NCBI GenBank assembly: GCA_949357655.1
Contig: CASHTG010000012.1
Span: 2,976,001 to 3,040,000 of the forward strand
Direction of reading: 5' to 3'
Length of the DNA: 64,000 bases
From: Parascedosporium putredinis
Lineage: Eukaryota; Ascomycota; Sordariomycetes; Microascales; Microascaceae
Below are positions 1 through 11,102 of this stretch, piece by piece. Position numbers and translations under genes: made by a program. Every line of letters starts with the position of its first letter. Position 1 is the first letter of the stretch. The notes beneath the pieces are model-generated. The model saw only the letters and a program-made list of their open reading frames with translations, was not told the DNA's origin and did no database searches.

Positions 1-1871
1 GGAGAGACGGGCAGCGGAAAGACAACCCAGCTACCACAGTACCTCCACGAGGCGGGCTACACGAAGGACGGTATGAAGGTTGGCTGCACGCAGCCCCGTC
101 GAGTGGCGGCCATGAGCGTGGCGGCGCGTGTGGCCGAGGAAGTCGGGGTGAAGGTGGGCTACGAAGTTGGCTACTCGGTGCGTTTCGAGGACTGTACGAG
201 CGACAAGACCGTGCTAAAGTACATGACGGACGGTATGCTCCTGCGAGAGTTCATGACGGAGCCTGACCTAGCGGGGTACTCGGCACTCATGATTGACGAG
301 GCCCACGAACGCACCGTACACAGCGACATCCTCCTCGCGCTCGTCAAAGACTTGGCAAGGGAGCGTCCGGAGCTTAAGCTGCTTATCTCTTCGGCAACAA
401 TGAATGCCCAAAAGTTTGCCGAGTACTTTGACGACGCTCCCATTTACAACATTCCAGGCCGACGGTACCCCGTGGACATCTTTTACGCGTCGCAGCCAGA
501 GGCCAACTACCTCACGGCAGCCATCACGACCGTATTTCAAATCCACACCACGCAGGACAAGGGCGACATTTTGGTCTTCCTGACGGGTCAGGACGAGATC
601 GAAGCGGCAGAGCAGCAACTGACGGACACGGCGCGCAAGTTGGGGAATCGAATCAAGGAGCTCATCATTTGCCCCATCTACGCCAACTTGCCGTCGGAGC
701 TTCAGGCCAAGATTTTCGAGCCGACTCCGGAAGGGGCGAGAAAGGTGGTTCTGGCAACCAACATTGCGGAGACGAGTTTGACGATTGATGGCATCGTGTA
801 CGTTATTGATCCGGGATTCGTGAAGGAAAACGTGTATAATCCGGCGACAGGCATGTCCAACCTCGTGGTGGTGCCGTGCTCCCGCGCCTCCGCTAACCAG
901 CGGAGCGGTCGTGCGGGTCGTGTGGGCCCCGGCAAATGCTTCAGGCTATACACCAAGTACGCGTACATGAACGAGATGGACGAGTCCACGACGCCCGAGA
1001 TCCAGCGCACCAACCTGACGGGCGTAGTTTTGCAGCTTTCGGCGCTTGGTATCCAGGACTTGGTCAACTTCGACTTTCTGGACCCGCCGCCATTTGAATC
1101 GCTCATCTCGGCGCTGAACCTGCTATACGCCCTCCAGGCGTTCAACCACAAAGGAGAGTTGACCAAGGTGGGGCGGCAGATGGCTGAGTTCCCAACGGAC
1201 CCCATGCTTGCCAAAGCCATCTTGGCGGCGGACAAAGAGGGTTGCGTGCAGGAGGTGCTGTCGATTGTGTCGATGCTCGCGGAGGCGTCGGCACTCTTTT
1301 TCCGACCCAAGGATAAGAAGATCCACGCGGATAGCGCGCGAGCGCGATTTACGGTCAAGGACGGCGGGGACCACCTCACGCTCCTCAACATCTGGAACCA
1401 GTGGCTAGAGAGTGACTTCTCGCCCATCTGGTCACGGGAGAACTTTTGCAGCAGAGATCGCTGACACGGGCGCGCGACGTGCGCGACCAGCTGGCGCAGC
1501 TCTGCGACCGGGTGGAGGTGACGCTCTCGTCGTGCGGGGAGAACGACCAGATGCCAATCAAACGGGCGCTGACAGCAGGCTTCTTCCCCAACGCAGCGCG
1601 CATGCAGCGCGGGGGCGACGGGTACCGGACGGTCAAGACCAACACGACGGTATGGGTACACCCGAGCTCCGTGGTGGCGGGCATGGACCCGCCGCCCCGG
1701 ATGGTTATCTACTTTGAGCTGGTGCAGACAACCAAGGAATACATGCGGAGCTGTCTTCCGATCGAGGCTAAGTGGTTGGCGGAGCTGGCGCCACATTTCC
1801 ACAAGAAGAAGGACGTGGAGGCGCTGGAGGAGAAGAGGATGAAGAGTGGTCGGCACGTGGCGAGGGATTAA
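1..1871 (+). CDS. PRP2: Pre-mRNA-splicing DEAH-box ATPase Prp2/DHX16, 3' part
   Basis: Spliceosomal DEAH helicase that remodels the activated spliceosome before the first transesterification. The reading frame is open from base 1, so the 5' end lies outside. Motifs in order: Walker A GETGSGKT at the first codons, PRRVAA (Ia), DEAH at about 290-300, SAT (III), FLTGQ (IV), TNIAETS (V) and QRSGRAGR (VI), then the winged-helix/ratchet/OB C-terminus. The wording around CTQPRRVAAMSVAARVAEE and the tail fits Prp2/DHX16/Cdc28 better than Prp16, Prp22 or Prp43. The frame breaks at the T run 1444-1447: read as given it stops after NFCSRDR, but one extra T restores NFLQQRSLTRARDVR and continuous homology to the stop at 1869-1871. 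About 623 residues remain. The family is essential, so an assembly error is likelier than a pseudogene. Confidence 0.93.
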
Positions 1872-2621
1872 GTCGGGAAAATGGGGAGGGATGGGAAGGA
1901 TATTACACCCTTTGTCCTTCCATTACCCTCCTCCCCTCTTCGATGAGGCTAGCCCACTCTCTTTGGAGATGGGAACGGGATCTGAAGCTCAGGCTTTTGT
2001 ATAACAACATGATAGAAGAAAGAATGTATTTTCCAATACACTGTACGAGACCGGGATCCATGAGATCCTAGGACGGGATACGAATTAATGATGAGAGAGA
2101 ACATCTACATGCGATTGTGCGCCAACATTGACTTGGACCGATGAATACGCTACATCCACCCAGCAAGACACATACAAATAGTGAAGCACGTAATACGGAA
2201 GGGCCCCGGTAGCATTGAAGCATGAGCATGGGTTTGGTCTGCGCCGAGTAGCGGACAGGGCCCGGAATTTGTCATCGAAAGGCACTAGTGCACCGGACGC
2301 CGCGCTGGTGTGTGTTGTGGGTGTGGGAGCCCTTGGGCGTATAGGTATAAATAGCTGTCCCGCGCATAGATGAACTTACACCCTCCAACACCCTCCTCCC
2401 CCTTCCTTGTCTTAGCCCACCCCTCCTATACCAGCTCTTTTCTTTTTCCCCTTCCGCCTTATTTCCTCCGTTTCTTTTTCTTCGCATCTTTGGATTCCTT
2501 CCCTGAAAAGTTTCGATTGCCGTGTTTGTCCAGCCCTTCTCGAGCTCGGCCGGAAAGCGGGACAAGTGTGTTAGGAAAAAAAAGTCTCCGAAACCCTCCG
2601 CCCCAAAGCCTTCCTCACACG
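1872..2621. other. Intergenic: Prp2 3' flank and methyltransferase promoter/leader
   Basis: No coding signal. The segment just before the methyltransferase start (about 2380-2510) is strongly pyrimidine-rich on the plus strand, typical of fungal promoters and 5' leaders. A TATA-like stretch (tataggtataaata) lies near 2340-2353, about 270 bases upstream of the start codon. Confidence 0.5.
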
Positions 2622-3619
2622 ATGGGCATCTCCGAAGTGATAGCCAGCCACATTGGCCCGTGGCTCTTCATGCTGCTCGCCCTCTGGCACCTCCCCGGCA
2701 CAATTGCACGCGCGGCCCGCACCGACGGCCTGCTCGCCCTCTTCCGGCTCTCCGCGCTCCGGGACGCATGGTTCTTTGATTTCTGGAGCACAGTGAGCCG
2801 CGATATCCGCGCCGGAGGCGGCGAGATGGTGACGGCGCTGTTGCGCGGGCGAGTCCGCGAAGGCGCCGTCACATCGGAGCAAGGCCCGCCGCACACCCGT
2901 CCCTCAGCGGCACGGTGCTCGAGATCGGGGCGGGCACGGGCTTGTGGTCGAGTTTGCTCGCGCGCGAGATCCCCGGCGTCGAGCGTGTGTTTGGCGTGGA
3001 GCCGAACCCGGAGAGCCTGGCGGTGCTGAGGAAGAGGGTGGCGGAGGCGGGCTTGGGGGATAAATACGTTGTCGTGCCGGCGGGCGTCGAGGACGTGGCG
3101 CGCGGGGAGTGGGATGGGCACCGCGTGGAGAAGGGGAGCGTGGATTGCGTGGTTACTATCCTGTGCATGTGTAGCGTGCCGGAGCCGCGAAAAGTCGCGG
3201 AGGAGGTCTACGGATATTTGAGGGAGGGGGCCGTTGGTACGTGTACGAGCATGTGCGAGCTGATGGGGTCGGGTGGTGGATAAGGCTCTATCAGGGTAAG
3301 TTTGATTCCTTTTCTTTCTTTCTTTTCATGTGCGCTCCGGCCTTTTATTCGCATCTTGCTTCCCAAGGCAAAGGCATTGTTTTTTTTTTTTTTTTGCCCG
3401 CCCCTTTTGAAAACCTAGCAGCTAGCTGACCATGGGCAAACTGTCACAGGTTTCCTCAATCTGTTCTGGCCCTTCTGCATCGGCGGATGCCAGTTGACGC
3501 GACCTACCAGGGATTGGCTTCTCGAGGCGGGACCGTGGTCCGACGTGGACTTGGACAGACGCGCCGACGAGCCCTGGCACCAGTGCCTACCTCACATCAT
3601 GGGAACCTTGACGAAGTGA
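2622..3619 (+). CDS. Membrane-anchored SAM-dependent methyltransferase (METTL7-like fungal family)
   Basis: Class I SAM methyltransferase of the fungal UbiE/METTL7-like type; substrate unknown. Exons 2622-3295 and 3450-3619, about 281 residues. The N-terminus has one hydrophobic segment (about residues 10-28, PWLFMLLALWHLPGTIA), probably a membrane anchor. SAM motif I is LEIGAGTGLW, the acidic loop after strand 2 is GVEPNP, and motif II is DCVVTILCMCSVPEP. The 154-base intron has donor GTAAGT, branch GCTGAC and acceptor ACAG, and contains a 16-T run (3380-3395). Two frame breaks are present: one base missing around 2870-2895, and one G missing in the run 3226-3230 (restores YLREGGRWYVYEHV). 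With both repaired the intron phase closes and the protein ends in MGTLTK. Identity of the fold is sure; the reaction is not known. Confidence 0.85.
3296..3449 (+). other. Intron of the methyltransferase gene
   Basis: GTAAGT donor at 3296, GCTGAC branch sequence near 3424-3429, CACAG acceptor ending at 3449. It carries an uninterrupted T16 tract. Joining the flanking exons gives ...RLYQ-GFLNLFWP, a continuous family match. Confidence 0.85.
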
Positions 3620-3873
3620 GGGTGGAGGTTTGTGGTGCGCGTGTACGTGCGCGGGTGAAGAAGGTAAAGGGAAAGTGAATGGACAGGAGCGAGAGGGGGA
3701 GAAGCGATTCGGCGTCATATGCTCTATATAGCTACTTTGGTATTTTTAAAAGGACCACAATCGAGGTATTTTTTTAACTTGTTCAAACAAAGACCTCCTG
3801 GCCTTCTCATATCCTGACGCGAGATCTATCACACCATTTCAATATCAACGACTTCGTCCCGTCGTACCAGGCA

Positions 3874-4467
3874 TTAGCACTCCTTCCCACCCACCTGCTC
3901 CGCCAGCCTCTCCTCGCACCTCTTCTCATAGCCCTCCAGAACGGCACGGAGCTCCCCGCCAATGCCGCCGTCACCTCGCCCCAGTGCCGTTTTCAAGAAC
4001 TCCCGGGCCTCAGCGTACCGTCGGAGAAAGTACAGTTCCTCCACCGCGTGCATGACGGCCTGGCCCTGCGCCTTGGTGGCGGGTACCCCTGCCGGGCCCA
4101 ATTGTAGTGTTTTCCAAATCTAAATCTATCGTGTGAGAAAGAGGTTGCACAACGAGCTTACTTTGGGGCAAGAAGGGAATGGTAGGAATGTGGGTGGACG
4201 AGTGGGTGTAACAAGGCTAGGGAAGAAATCGCCTCTAGGAGACTTCAAGGAAAAAAAAAAAGAAAGAAAAGAGGCTAAGGAACATATTACCTCTCCGTTT
4301 TCAACTTTGGGCCTATACGTCCTTCGTACTTCCTCAAAGGTTTCCGCGGACTGTACCATACGCGACTCTGGCTTGTTGGCTTCGGACTCGGCGGGAGCCT
4401 CCGTTTCCGCGTTGTCGGAGTCAGACAGGTCAATGCCCAGCAGCAATGCTGCTTGTTGATCGTCCAT
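3874..4467 (-). CDS. Small conserved fungal protein, function unknown
   Basis: I do not know a function for this protein. Exons (minus strand) 4467-4291 and 4119-3874, about 140 residues. The start MDDQQAALLLGIDLSDSDN is preferred over an upstream in-frame Met at 4506 because the upstream residues are low-complexity. The first half is acidic and probably disordered up to SAETFEEVRRTYRPKVENGE. The second exon encodes a helical region (TLQLGPAGVPATKAQGQAV, then an EELYFLRRYAEAREFL helix pair) resembling a single TPR-like hairpin. The intron has donor GTAATA and acceptor TTTAG, phase 0. No frame break is needed. The Ups2-like gene lies upstream on the same strand. Confidence 0.72.
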
Positions 4468-5340
4468 GCTGGGAGGGAAGAAAAACGGAGTGGCCTGGGG
4501 AGGCAAGAGTGAAGGAAAGGAGATGGCGGTGTTGGTAGAAGGAGCGAGCCAGGCCCTAGTCTCAGCTAAATGGTGAGAGGGGAAGAAAAATGAGGGGGTA
4601 GCTCGAGGGGGCAGAATCAGGACACAACTTCACGGAAGAGTCACGCAAGGGCCATACGTAGAGGTTTGTATGAGCAGCTGGCTGAAGGGCACAGCGTAGA
4701 TATACGCGGAGGAGAGGAGCGTCAATATTTTCATCTATAAAGAGGATTCCATAGGTTGCTAGTATGTACAGCGGCAGAATACCGTAGAGCCACAGCATGA
4801 AGAAGAATCAAAGGCTTTCCCTTCAACCTCTCCCTTCCGAGTCCGTCTGACTAGACTCGAGAAGCAAGCAACCGTGAATAGGTTTGCCCGACGCTGGGTA
4901 GGATGATCGAGTGACAAAAATATTACATGCAGAGGCCTGGTCTAGACTTGCTGACCCTTTTGGCCGCCTTCCTTGTCCCGTTGAAGAAAAAAAAGAAGAG
5001 GAATGCAACGCATGCCATGCTAGTTATATCCTTGAACGCCAGAGTTGGGTGTGGAAAAAGATGAGTCCTGGGAAACAGTTATTGCGTGAAAGAATAAACT
5101 TTTGTCTTTCCCTTGTCTTTTCCCAAGTCTCCCTTTTGTTTGTTTTAAACGCCGTTTAAACAAGAAAAAAACGATAAAAGGCGTAAATGTCTAATAAAAA
5201 GAGGTAAGAGAAGAATCGCTAGGCTGAAATGATTTGCATCGAGAGAAAGACGCGTCGGAAAGAAGGGGGAAATATTGTTCGTGGTTGGGTGAGATTATAT
5301 CGGATGCTCGCAGGAGTTGGTCGATTGATTTGGATGGCCA
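4468..5340. other. Intergenic between the small protein gene and the Ups2-like gene
   Basis: No gene recognised. It serves as 3' flank of the Ups2-like gene and promoter of the small gene, both on the minus strand. It holds a short hairpin-capable repeat at 5139-5163. Confidence 0.5.
5139..5163. repeat. Short near-perfect inverted repeat
   Basis: The arms TTGTTTTAAAC and GTTTAAACAA flank a GCC centre, with one unpaired T in the left arm. The site lies about 180 bases past the stop of the Ups2-like gene, so it could sit in that transcript's 3' end region. No function is shown. Confidence 0.4.
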
Positions 5341-5925
5341 TTACGCGGCCATAGGAAGCCGGAGTTGCATCTTCATCTTCTCCTTTTCGCGTTCCTCGGC
5401 AAAGGCTCGCCTGCTCATCTCAAGGACAGCCTCGAAGCCTTCGCGGCCCTTGTGGGCATTCTCCATGAAGCGCTTGACGAGGGAATCCTCGATGCTGTTC
5501 TTGATCCTCTGCCAGCCGCCACAGAGAGCGGTGATCTTGGCAGTCTGCTCAAAGGAGGTCTTCTTATCGCAGAGCGGCTTGTAAACCACGGTCTCCTGGA
5601 CACTGACGAGGTTAGACCACGTCAGGTTTTGCGAGACCATGGTGACGGTGCGATCCTCGGGGTTGACGTAGGAGGCCTCGTAGACGTGGGAAATTTCCAT
5701 ATTGTTTCCCATCAGGCCCTTGAGCCACTCGGGCGCGGTCTGTTTGCAGGTGATGAGGCGTTCGGTGCGGAGGATGCCCGTCTTCTCATCAACGCTTCGC
5801 GATAGGGTATCGACGGCGATGACGTGTGTCGAGTTGTTGTTCCAGGGGCCATACTTTTGCCAGTTGGCGATGGACACCTCCTCCCAGGAGTAGTTGAAAG
5901 TGACGTTGTTCGAAAGCCACCTCAT
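5341..5925 (-). CDS. UPS2: PRELI/MSF1-domain mitochondrial lipid-transfer protein, Ups2/SLMO type
   Basis: Intermembrane-space lipid-transfer protein; in yeast Ups2 with Mdm35 moves phosphatidylserine to the inner membrane for Psd1. Single exon, 194 residues, intact. The PRELI domain covers about residues 1-175: the start has the F-Y-WEEV pattern followed by ANWQKYGPWNN, then STHVIAVDTLSR and the TERLITCKQ strand. Next come a GNNMEISHVYEASYVNPEDR segment of Ups2/SLMO character and the C-terminal helix with RFMENAHKGREGFEAV. These blocks match Ups2 far better than Ups1. Its Ups1-type paralogue is 10 kb away at 15994-16688. This is one of the few genes here with no frame break. Confidence 0.92.
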   Translation of the reverse strand: MRWLSNNVTFNYSWEEVSIANWQKYGPWNNNSTHVIAVDTLSRSVDEKTGILRTERLITCKQTAPEWLKGLMGNNMEISHVYEASYVNPEDRTVTMVSQNLTWSNLVSVQETVVYKPLCDKKTSFEQTAKITALCGGWQRIKNSIEDSLVKRFMENAHKGREGFEAVLEMSRRAFAEEREKEKMKMQLRLPMAA

Positions 5926-8446
5926 TGTGTTTGATGGATGTGTGGATGCGAAGGTTTGGGGATGGATGGGATGGAAGATGAGGGTCGGAGGTTGCGGATG
6001 GAGAATAAATTTATTTCCTTCCTTTTTCTTTTTGTTCGTTTGTTTCTTCTCTCCTCAGGCACGGACCCGGACTCGACGCTGGCACGTGAAGGTCACGGAG
6101 TCAGCTCAGTCGAGATTGCGAAAGAGAAACGCGCTCCAAGACAGAAACCGATAGTAAGTTTGCTATCGGTGGTGTTTATAGCCACGCAAGGTATGTAGGT
6201 AAATAGTTTCGGATCGACGATGCCGGAGTTGGGTTGTTCGTTCGTGATCTGTAGGCGAATGATGTGCTCACACGTTCCTTATCAGGCCAAAGGCAGGCAG
6301 ATTTCAGGAAAGATGAGGCGGAGAAAATAAAACAAAAGCCAAAGAAGATGACGCTTGAATCTTGGGTTGGGTATCTGGAGTGTGTAAAGAGTCGGAAAAA
6401 GATATATCAAATGCTAAGGTCGTGTTGGATGGACGAGGGAAAGTTGGATTGATTGAGGCCTTTCTGGCAAAAGAAAAGTGTGCAGCGAAGGGGAAGGTCA
6501 AGGATTATTATGTGCCGCGAATTTTTTCGGGTCGAGTCAGATTATCGGAGTTTTTTTCTTCTTTTTTGTCAGCCACTCACAAGATACTGGTGTAGTGCCT
6601 CCAGGTCCCTGTCGCTTTGTGGCAAAGCCCGCCACATACTTTCTTAGATTTGTTTTTGCTCTCTTTCCTTTGTGACTCAGCATATACACGTTGTCTCATT
6701 GGCTGTGAGCCACAGCCAAAGTATCTATTTTGCCCAATAAGGACTAGCCTCGAAGATTCTCCGGGAACAGCGACCCTGAACGCTATGACGCGCCAAGCTT
6801 AAGCCTCAATCTGTTTTTCCAAAGTGAGAAAAGAAAAAGAAAAAGAAAAAGACTCCGTTTCGCAACCCCTTCCGCTATACCCCGCCACCGCCGATCTCGC
6901 TGGTACCGAACCCTCCAATTCTCAAGCGGAGACGATGAGATCAGGCACGCGACATGGAGACAAAAACTTTACCGCTTGCCCATGTCAGCATTTCTGGGGG
7001 CGGGGGCGTGGGTACTGGGAGATCGAAGGACACAGAACAACGAAGGGATCTTAATTTTTGTCAAGTGGCAATAGACCCCGATGTGATGCACTTGCGGGGA
7101 AGGGGAAAGGAGGGGATCAAGATCGGATCGGATCGGCGGAACACGGAATCTCTTCCCAACGTGCACGCCTTGAACGTCACCATCGTCAAGCTTGAGCTTG
7201 ACCCAAGTCATCATTAGCTCGTCTCCGCAATCGATAACCCAATATGATGGAGAAGTAGACTCGGCCTCCATGGCCACCACCGGGGAGAGTGACAACGCTT
7301 CGAGTCTGCAACTCGTTCAGAAAGGCGTCGATGTGACCGCGCACCTACGACGAGTGCCGTTGTCTGATGTATTCACCAGTCATCCGCCCGTCCGCCCTTG
7401 GCCAACCCATTGGGCCATAGGCTACTGTCGACTTCTCCCGAGTTGGTCTCGCTCCTCTTCCCCCAACTCCGAGCTTGCCCCGGAGGATAAGGGAAGGAGA
7501 GATTCGGAATTAGGAATTAGGCGCCCCCGTGGGGGCCTCCCCGACTCGAGACCGGGAGATAACGCTTGCTATCCGACAAGTGACTGTCTCTTTTCTCTGC
7601 GAGGCTTGCAGCCATACGTTTTTTCCCGCCCTTGGCCCAATATTATGTTTACTCTATTTTTTAAAAAAGAAAAAGACAGGGAAACCCAAGCCCAAGAGTT
7701 CAAGTTCAAGGCGGGCATATACGCGTGCCTCATGACCATAAACTTCTTAGCCTTTGTAGCTTTGCTGGTGGGGAATTCTAGTGCTGTCAGGCGCTCTAAA
7801 CAAAGGAGGACATGGTACATTCCTCCCGCTTGCACCCCGCAAAGTTCTCCATTCCTTTGCTCGCTCGGCGGATGTGGGGACAAGAGGCGAGAGCGACGGC
7901 GCCTCCGTTTGGGGCCTGAGACCGGTACAATAGCCAGCCTGCCTTGGACCGAGGCACCAATCCACTTTTTTCTCCCCATTCCCTTCAGGGCACTTGCACT
8001 TACGCCCGCCCCCACAACTACACCAGATGCAAATCTCGAACTTGAAGCTGTGAGCCACCAAAAGTCCTACTCTCGCGCTGCTGGCGTCTTGTTCCCCTGA
8101 CCCCTGACCCGCCTCGGTCGACACTTGGATGGAGCCCGGAGTCAATGCTGTTTGACCTTACAAGTCTGTTCGGAAAACACCCTTACCACAAGGCATTGGG
8201 AACGGAACCGGTAGGCTCCTTTCCCGCTGCTCTTTACATAATCTGGTGCTGCTTGCTTCGCTCATGGCCTGCTAGGTCACTATATGCTAGGTCATTGGAG
8301 GTTTGTAGAACGGGCACTGAGTATGTATAGTACTGCCCTCGGTGGAGCCGGCTCGACAAGTAGCGCTACCTGTCGGGCACATACGGAGCTGGGACGCTAC
8401 ATTGGGGCTTCTAGCGGACCGACTCGCATCAAAAATACCCATAATT
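5926..8446. other. Intergenic upstream of the Ups2-like gene
   Basis: About 2.5 kb without a supported protein gene. The open stretch at 7192-8100 begins with TTG, matches no domain and looks like chance. Polypurine/polypyrimidine patches and an AAAAAG-type repeat near 6827-6852 are the only local features seen. Confidence 0.55.
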
Positions 8447-8535
8447 GGTTCGGTGGTGTAGTTGGTTATCACGCTTGTCTAACATCAAATGATGCTGGAC
8501 ACAAGAGGTCCCCGGATCGAGCCCGGGCCGAATCA
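8447..8535 (+). tRNA. tRNA-Val (anticodon AAC) with a 15-nt intron
   Basis: Acceptor stem GGTTCGG/CCGAATC with discriminator A at 8535; D stem GTG/CAC; anticodon stem CTTGT/ACAAG with loop CTAACAC; T stem CCCGG/CCGGG. The anticodon AAC is at 8481-8483. The intron 8485-8499 sits one base 3' of the anticodon, the standard nuclear position. The T loop reads ATCGAGC, so position 54 is A where most elongator tRNAs have T; the B box GGATCGAGCCC still fits the Pol III consensus. A run of T follows at about 8541-8545 as terminator. Variable loop AGGTC, class I. Confidence 0.93.
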
Positions 8536-9151
8536 CTTAATTTTTCCTTTTGCTCCTTGAATCCTTTTTTTCTTCTCCTTTTCCCTTCTTCTCTTAATAT
8601 ATTTGCCTCTGCCTCTGTCTCTCTGCTTACAACCCCCTCCCCTGTCTCGACTTCTACAGAACGCTATTGTTCAAGCGGGACTCCGACCTCGTATATTGCT
8701 ACGAAGTTGTCACGAAGTAGTCTAGGTAAGGACTACTGAAAAGAGAGGTTCAGCCAACCCAAGGCGTGCAAGAAGATAGCCAGTGGCTAGGAGAAAGCGT
8801 ATTTCAATATTGTTTTATTCCCATCATGTCCAGTCTCATCACCTAAGCTCCGCCGGCCAATGGACCAAGTAACCAGAACATCGACCATTCCACCAGATCA
8901 AGTTAATGCAGAGTGAATAATCGTGAGCTCGAGCGACCCTCGCTGCTAAGGTGTTCAGGAGAGCTGTCTCGTGCGCAAGGAGAATGGAGTGTTTGTGACT
9001 TTGAAACAAACCTCCTTGCGCTCCTCCTGCCCGGCTACTCTAGGATATCTACAGTAAGGATATATATCTACATATATATATACCCTTGCCTTTGAGATAA
9101 CGGTCTGGGAAGATACAAGGCCAGCCGCGTGCGGTTATGGATTTCACGGAA
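8536..9151. other. Intergenic between tRNA-Val and MetAP2
   Basis: Begins with the T-rich Pol III terminator, and an AT-alternating patch lies at about 9057-9083. No gene seen. It also forms the 3' flank of the MetAP2 gene. Confidence 0.5.
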
Positions 9152-11102
9152 CTAGTAGTCGTCTCCGCGGCTAATGACCTCCTTGACTGTCGGGCGGAGG
9201 AGAATAGTCTATCGCAGGAGAATGGTTAGCGTCGAGGTGGAGGTGATATAGGGCACGGAGTGGTGTTCATGGCTCCAGGCCATTCCTCTACTTACGTGCT
9301 CGAATTGGGCAGTGTACGAGCCCTTCTTATCGCAGAGAGGGGATAGGCTTCGACGATACCGCTCGAGACCAAGTTGTTCAACTACAAGAGTGCGAAAGAA
9401 AAGAAACATTAGCAAACCCAGACACCCTAAGCGAAAGGCGAACGCGGCCAAGGGCATGACGGCGGCTTCTATCCGCCGCCATCGAAAAGAGACACTTACG
9501 CCCAAAAGATACTTATCCTGGCCCAACCGATCCAAGTACCGTCGGCAGAATGGTATAGTGCCAAAGTTCTTGTTGATGACGTTGAGCAACTGCTTCGCCG
9601 AACTCAGACGTAGAGCGACGTTGGGGGCATCGGCACGGCGAGCGTAGTGCGAAGTCTCCAAGTCGTCGTGAACGTAGCCGTTTCCGGTGCTGCCAAAGGT
9701 CTCGACGGCGAAGACGTCGCCCTCCTCCATCTTGGTCATGTCGTTGCTCTTGACGATGGGCACGCTCTTGGTGCCGTGGATGGAGTAGGGGAGGATGGTG
9801 TGGCCGTTGAGGTTGCGGATGGACTTGACGGGATACGTCGTGCCGTTGATTTCCACCTCGTAGCTCTCCATGACCTCTTGGATGGCGGCGCCGACGTCAC
9901 CTACGCGCACGTCGATACCGGCCTCGCGCACGCCGGCGTTGGTGGCGTCCTTGACGGCAGCGAGGAGGTTGTCGAACTGGGGCTCAAAGGCCATGGTGAA
10001 GGCGCTGTCGACGATGCTTCCGTTGACGTGCACGCCGAAATCGACCTTCATGACGTCACCCTGCTGCAGCACCATCTTGTTTCCGGCGTTGGGGTATAGT
10101 GCGCCGCGCAATGGTTGATGCTCAGGCCGGTGGGGAAACCCATACCGGCCTTGAGGGCATCGCCCTCCTCGAGGCCCCAGTGGCCGGTAAGCCCACGCAC
10201 GCTGTCCTCAATACCCTCGGCGATCTCGGTGAGGGTCTGGCCGGGCTTGATGTTCTTTTGCGCCCACTGCCTCACCTGACGATGCACCTCGGCGGCGTGG
10301 CGGAAGTCGGTCGTCTTGTCGTTGTTGATGTTGTCGAGGTGCCTCTTCTCCTCGTTGGTGGTCCTGTATCGGTTCTCGTCCTTGTACTCAACCTCCTCGC
10401 CATGAGGATAGCTGTTGTTGGGGAACAGCTGGGATATCAACACCCGGGGAGGATCGGACTGGGCTGTCGCCTTCTTCTTCTTCGACTTGGGCTTCTTCTT
10501 CTTCTTCTTCTTTTTGGCTGCGCCGGCCTCGCCGCCGACACCTCCCGGTCCCGTCGCCTCATCGGCATCGTCGTCCGAGTCTTCTTCGTGCTCGGCGTCG
10601 TTGCCGTTCGTCGTGCCGTTGGCGGCCTTGTCGGTCGCACCAGGTGCGGCGTCGTTGACTATATCCGCCGATGGGGTGCAACAAGGCCCCCAGAAGTGTC
10701 AGCCGGAATTTTTTCTCTTTCTCTCTGTTTCTCTCATCTTCGCCCCTCTTCCCACATGTCTCTGATCCCATATCTTGGTGGGGTCCTTGTGTGACTATTC
10801 CGCCCCTCCGTCTCGACGTTCGTAAAATAGTTATTGTTTGACACCGCGGACTATCAGGAAGGGAGGGGAAAAGGCACCCTATGACGCCGTTTGTACTCCC
10901 CTGCGCAGAGCACTACTGCTGCTGGCTCATCCCTCCCCATCCATCTTCAACATGCCGGGGTGGAGGGGTCATAGCTAAAAAGTGTGTACAATTCGGGCTC
11001 GAGACGACAAGAGGCGGGGGTGATGGAGGGAAACAAGGCCAAGTAAATCGATCACTAACCGCTTAGCTTCTTCAGGGCCTCGGAGGCCGTTTGAGCCGCC
11101 AT
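9152..11102 (-). CDS. MAP2: Methionine aminopeptidase 2 (MetAP2)
   Basis: Cytosolic metalloprotease removing the initiator Met from nascent chains. Exons (minus strand) 11102-11060, 10658-9500, 9381-9296 and 9208-9152; 448 residues after repair. A 14-codon first exon is split off by a 401-base intron. The N-terminus is acidic, then carries a poly-Lys block (KKKKKKKKPKSKKKK) as in eukaryotic MetAP2. Catalytic features: AAHYTP (the His modified by fumagillin in the family), Asp ligands in DFGVHVNGSIVDSAF, the NGHT His, ETFGSTG Glu and the final QFEH Glu ligand. The C-terminus TILLRPTVKEVISRGDDY is split by an 87-base intron. Two breaks: one base missing in G runs 10091-10094 and 9339-9342 (plus-strand letters). 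With both restored all phases close. Confidence 0.95.
10659..11059 (-). other. Long first intron of the MetAP2 gene
   Basis: 401 bases, donor GTTAGT and acceptor ATAG, after a 43-base first coding exon. The other introns here are mostly 60-155 bases, so this one is long and could hold regulatory sequence. The splice joins MAAQTASEALKKLS to VNDAAPGATDK. Confidence 0.75.

Noticed and set aside
702..1856. 384-codon open frame antisense to Prp2
   Set aside because: Mirror of a GC-rich coding region with strong third-position bias; the plus strand carries the helicase motifs.
7192..8100. 302-codon open frame on the plus strand
   Set aside because: Begins with TTG, contains low-complexity and polybasic patches, and shows no domain or codon pattern like the real genes; the minus strand is similarly open. 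Treated as chance.
10099..10794. 231-codon plus-strand frame opposite MetAP2
   Set aside because: Lies over MetAP2 coding sequence; its Leu-rich part is the complement of the poly-Lys block.
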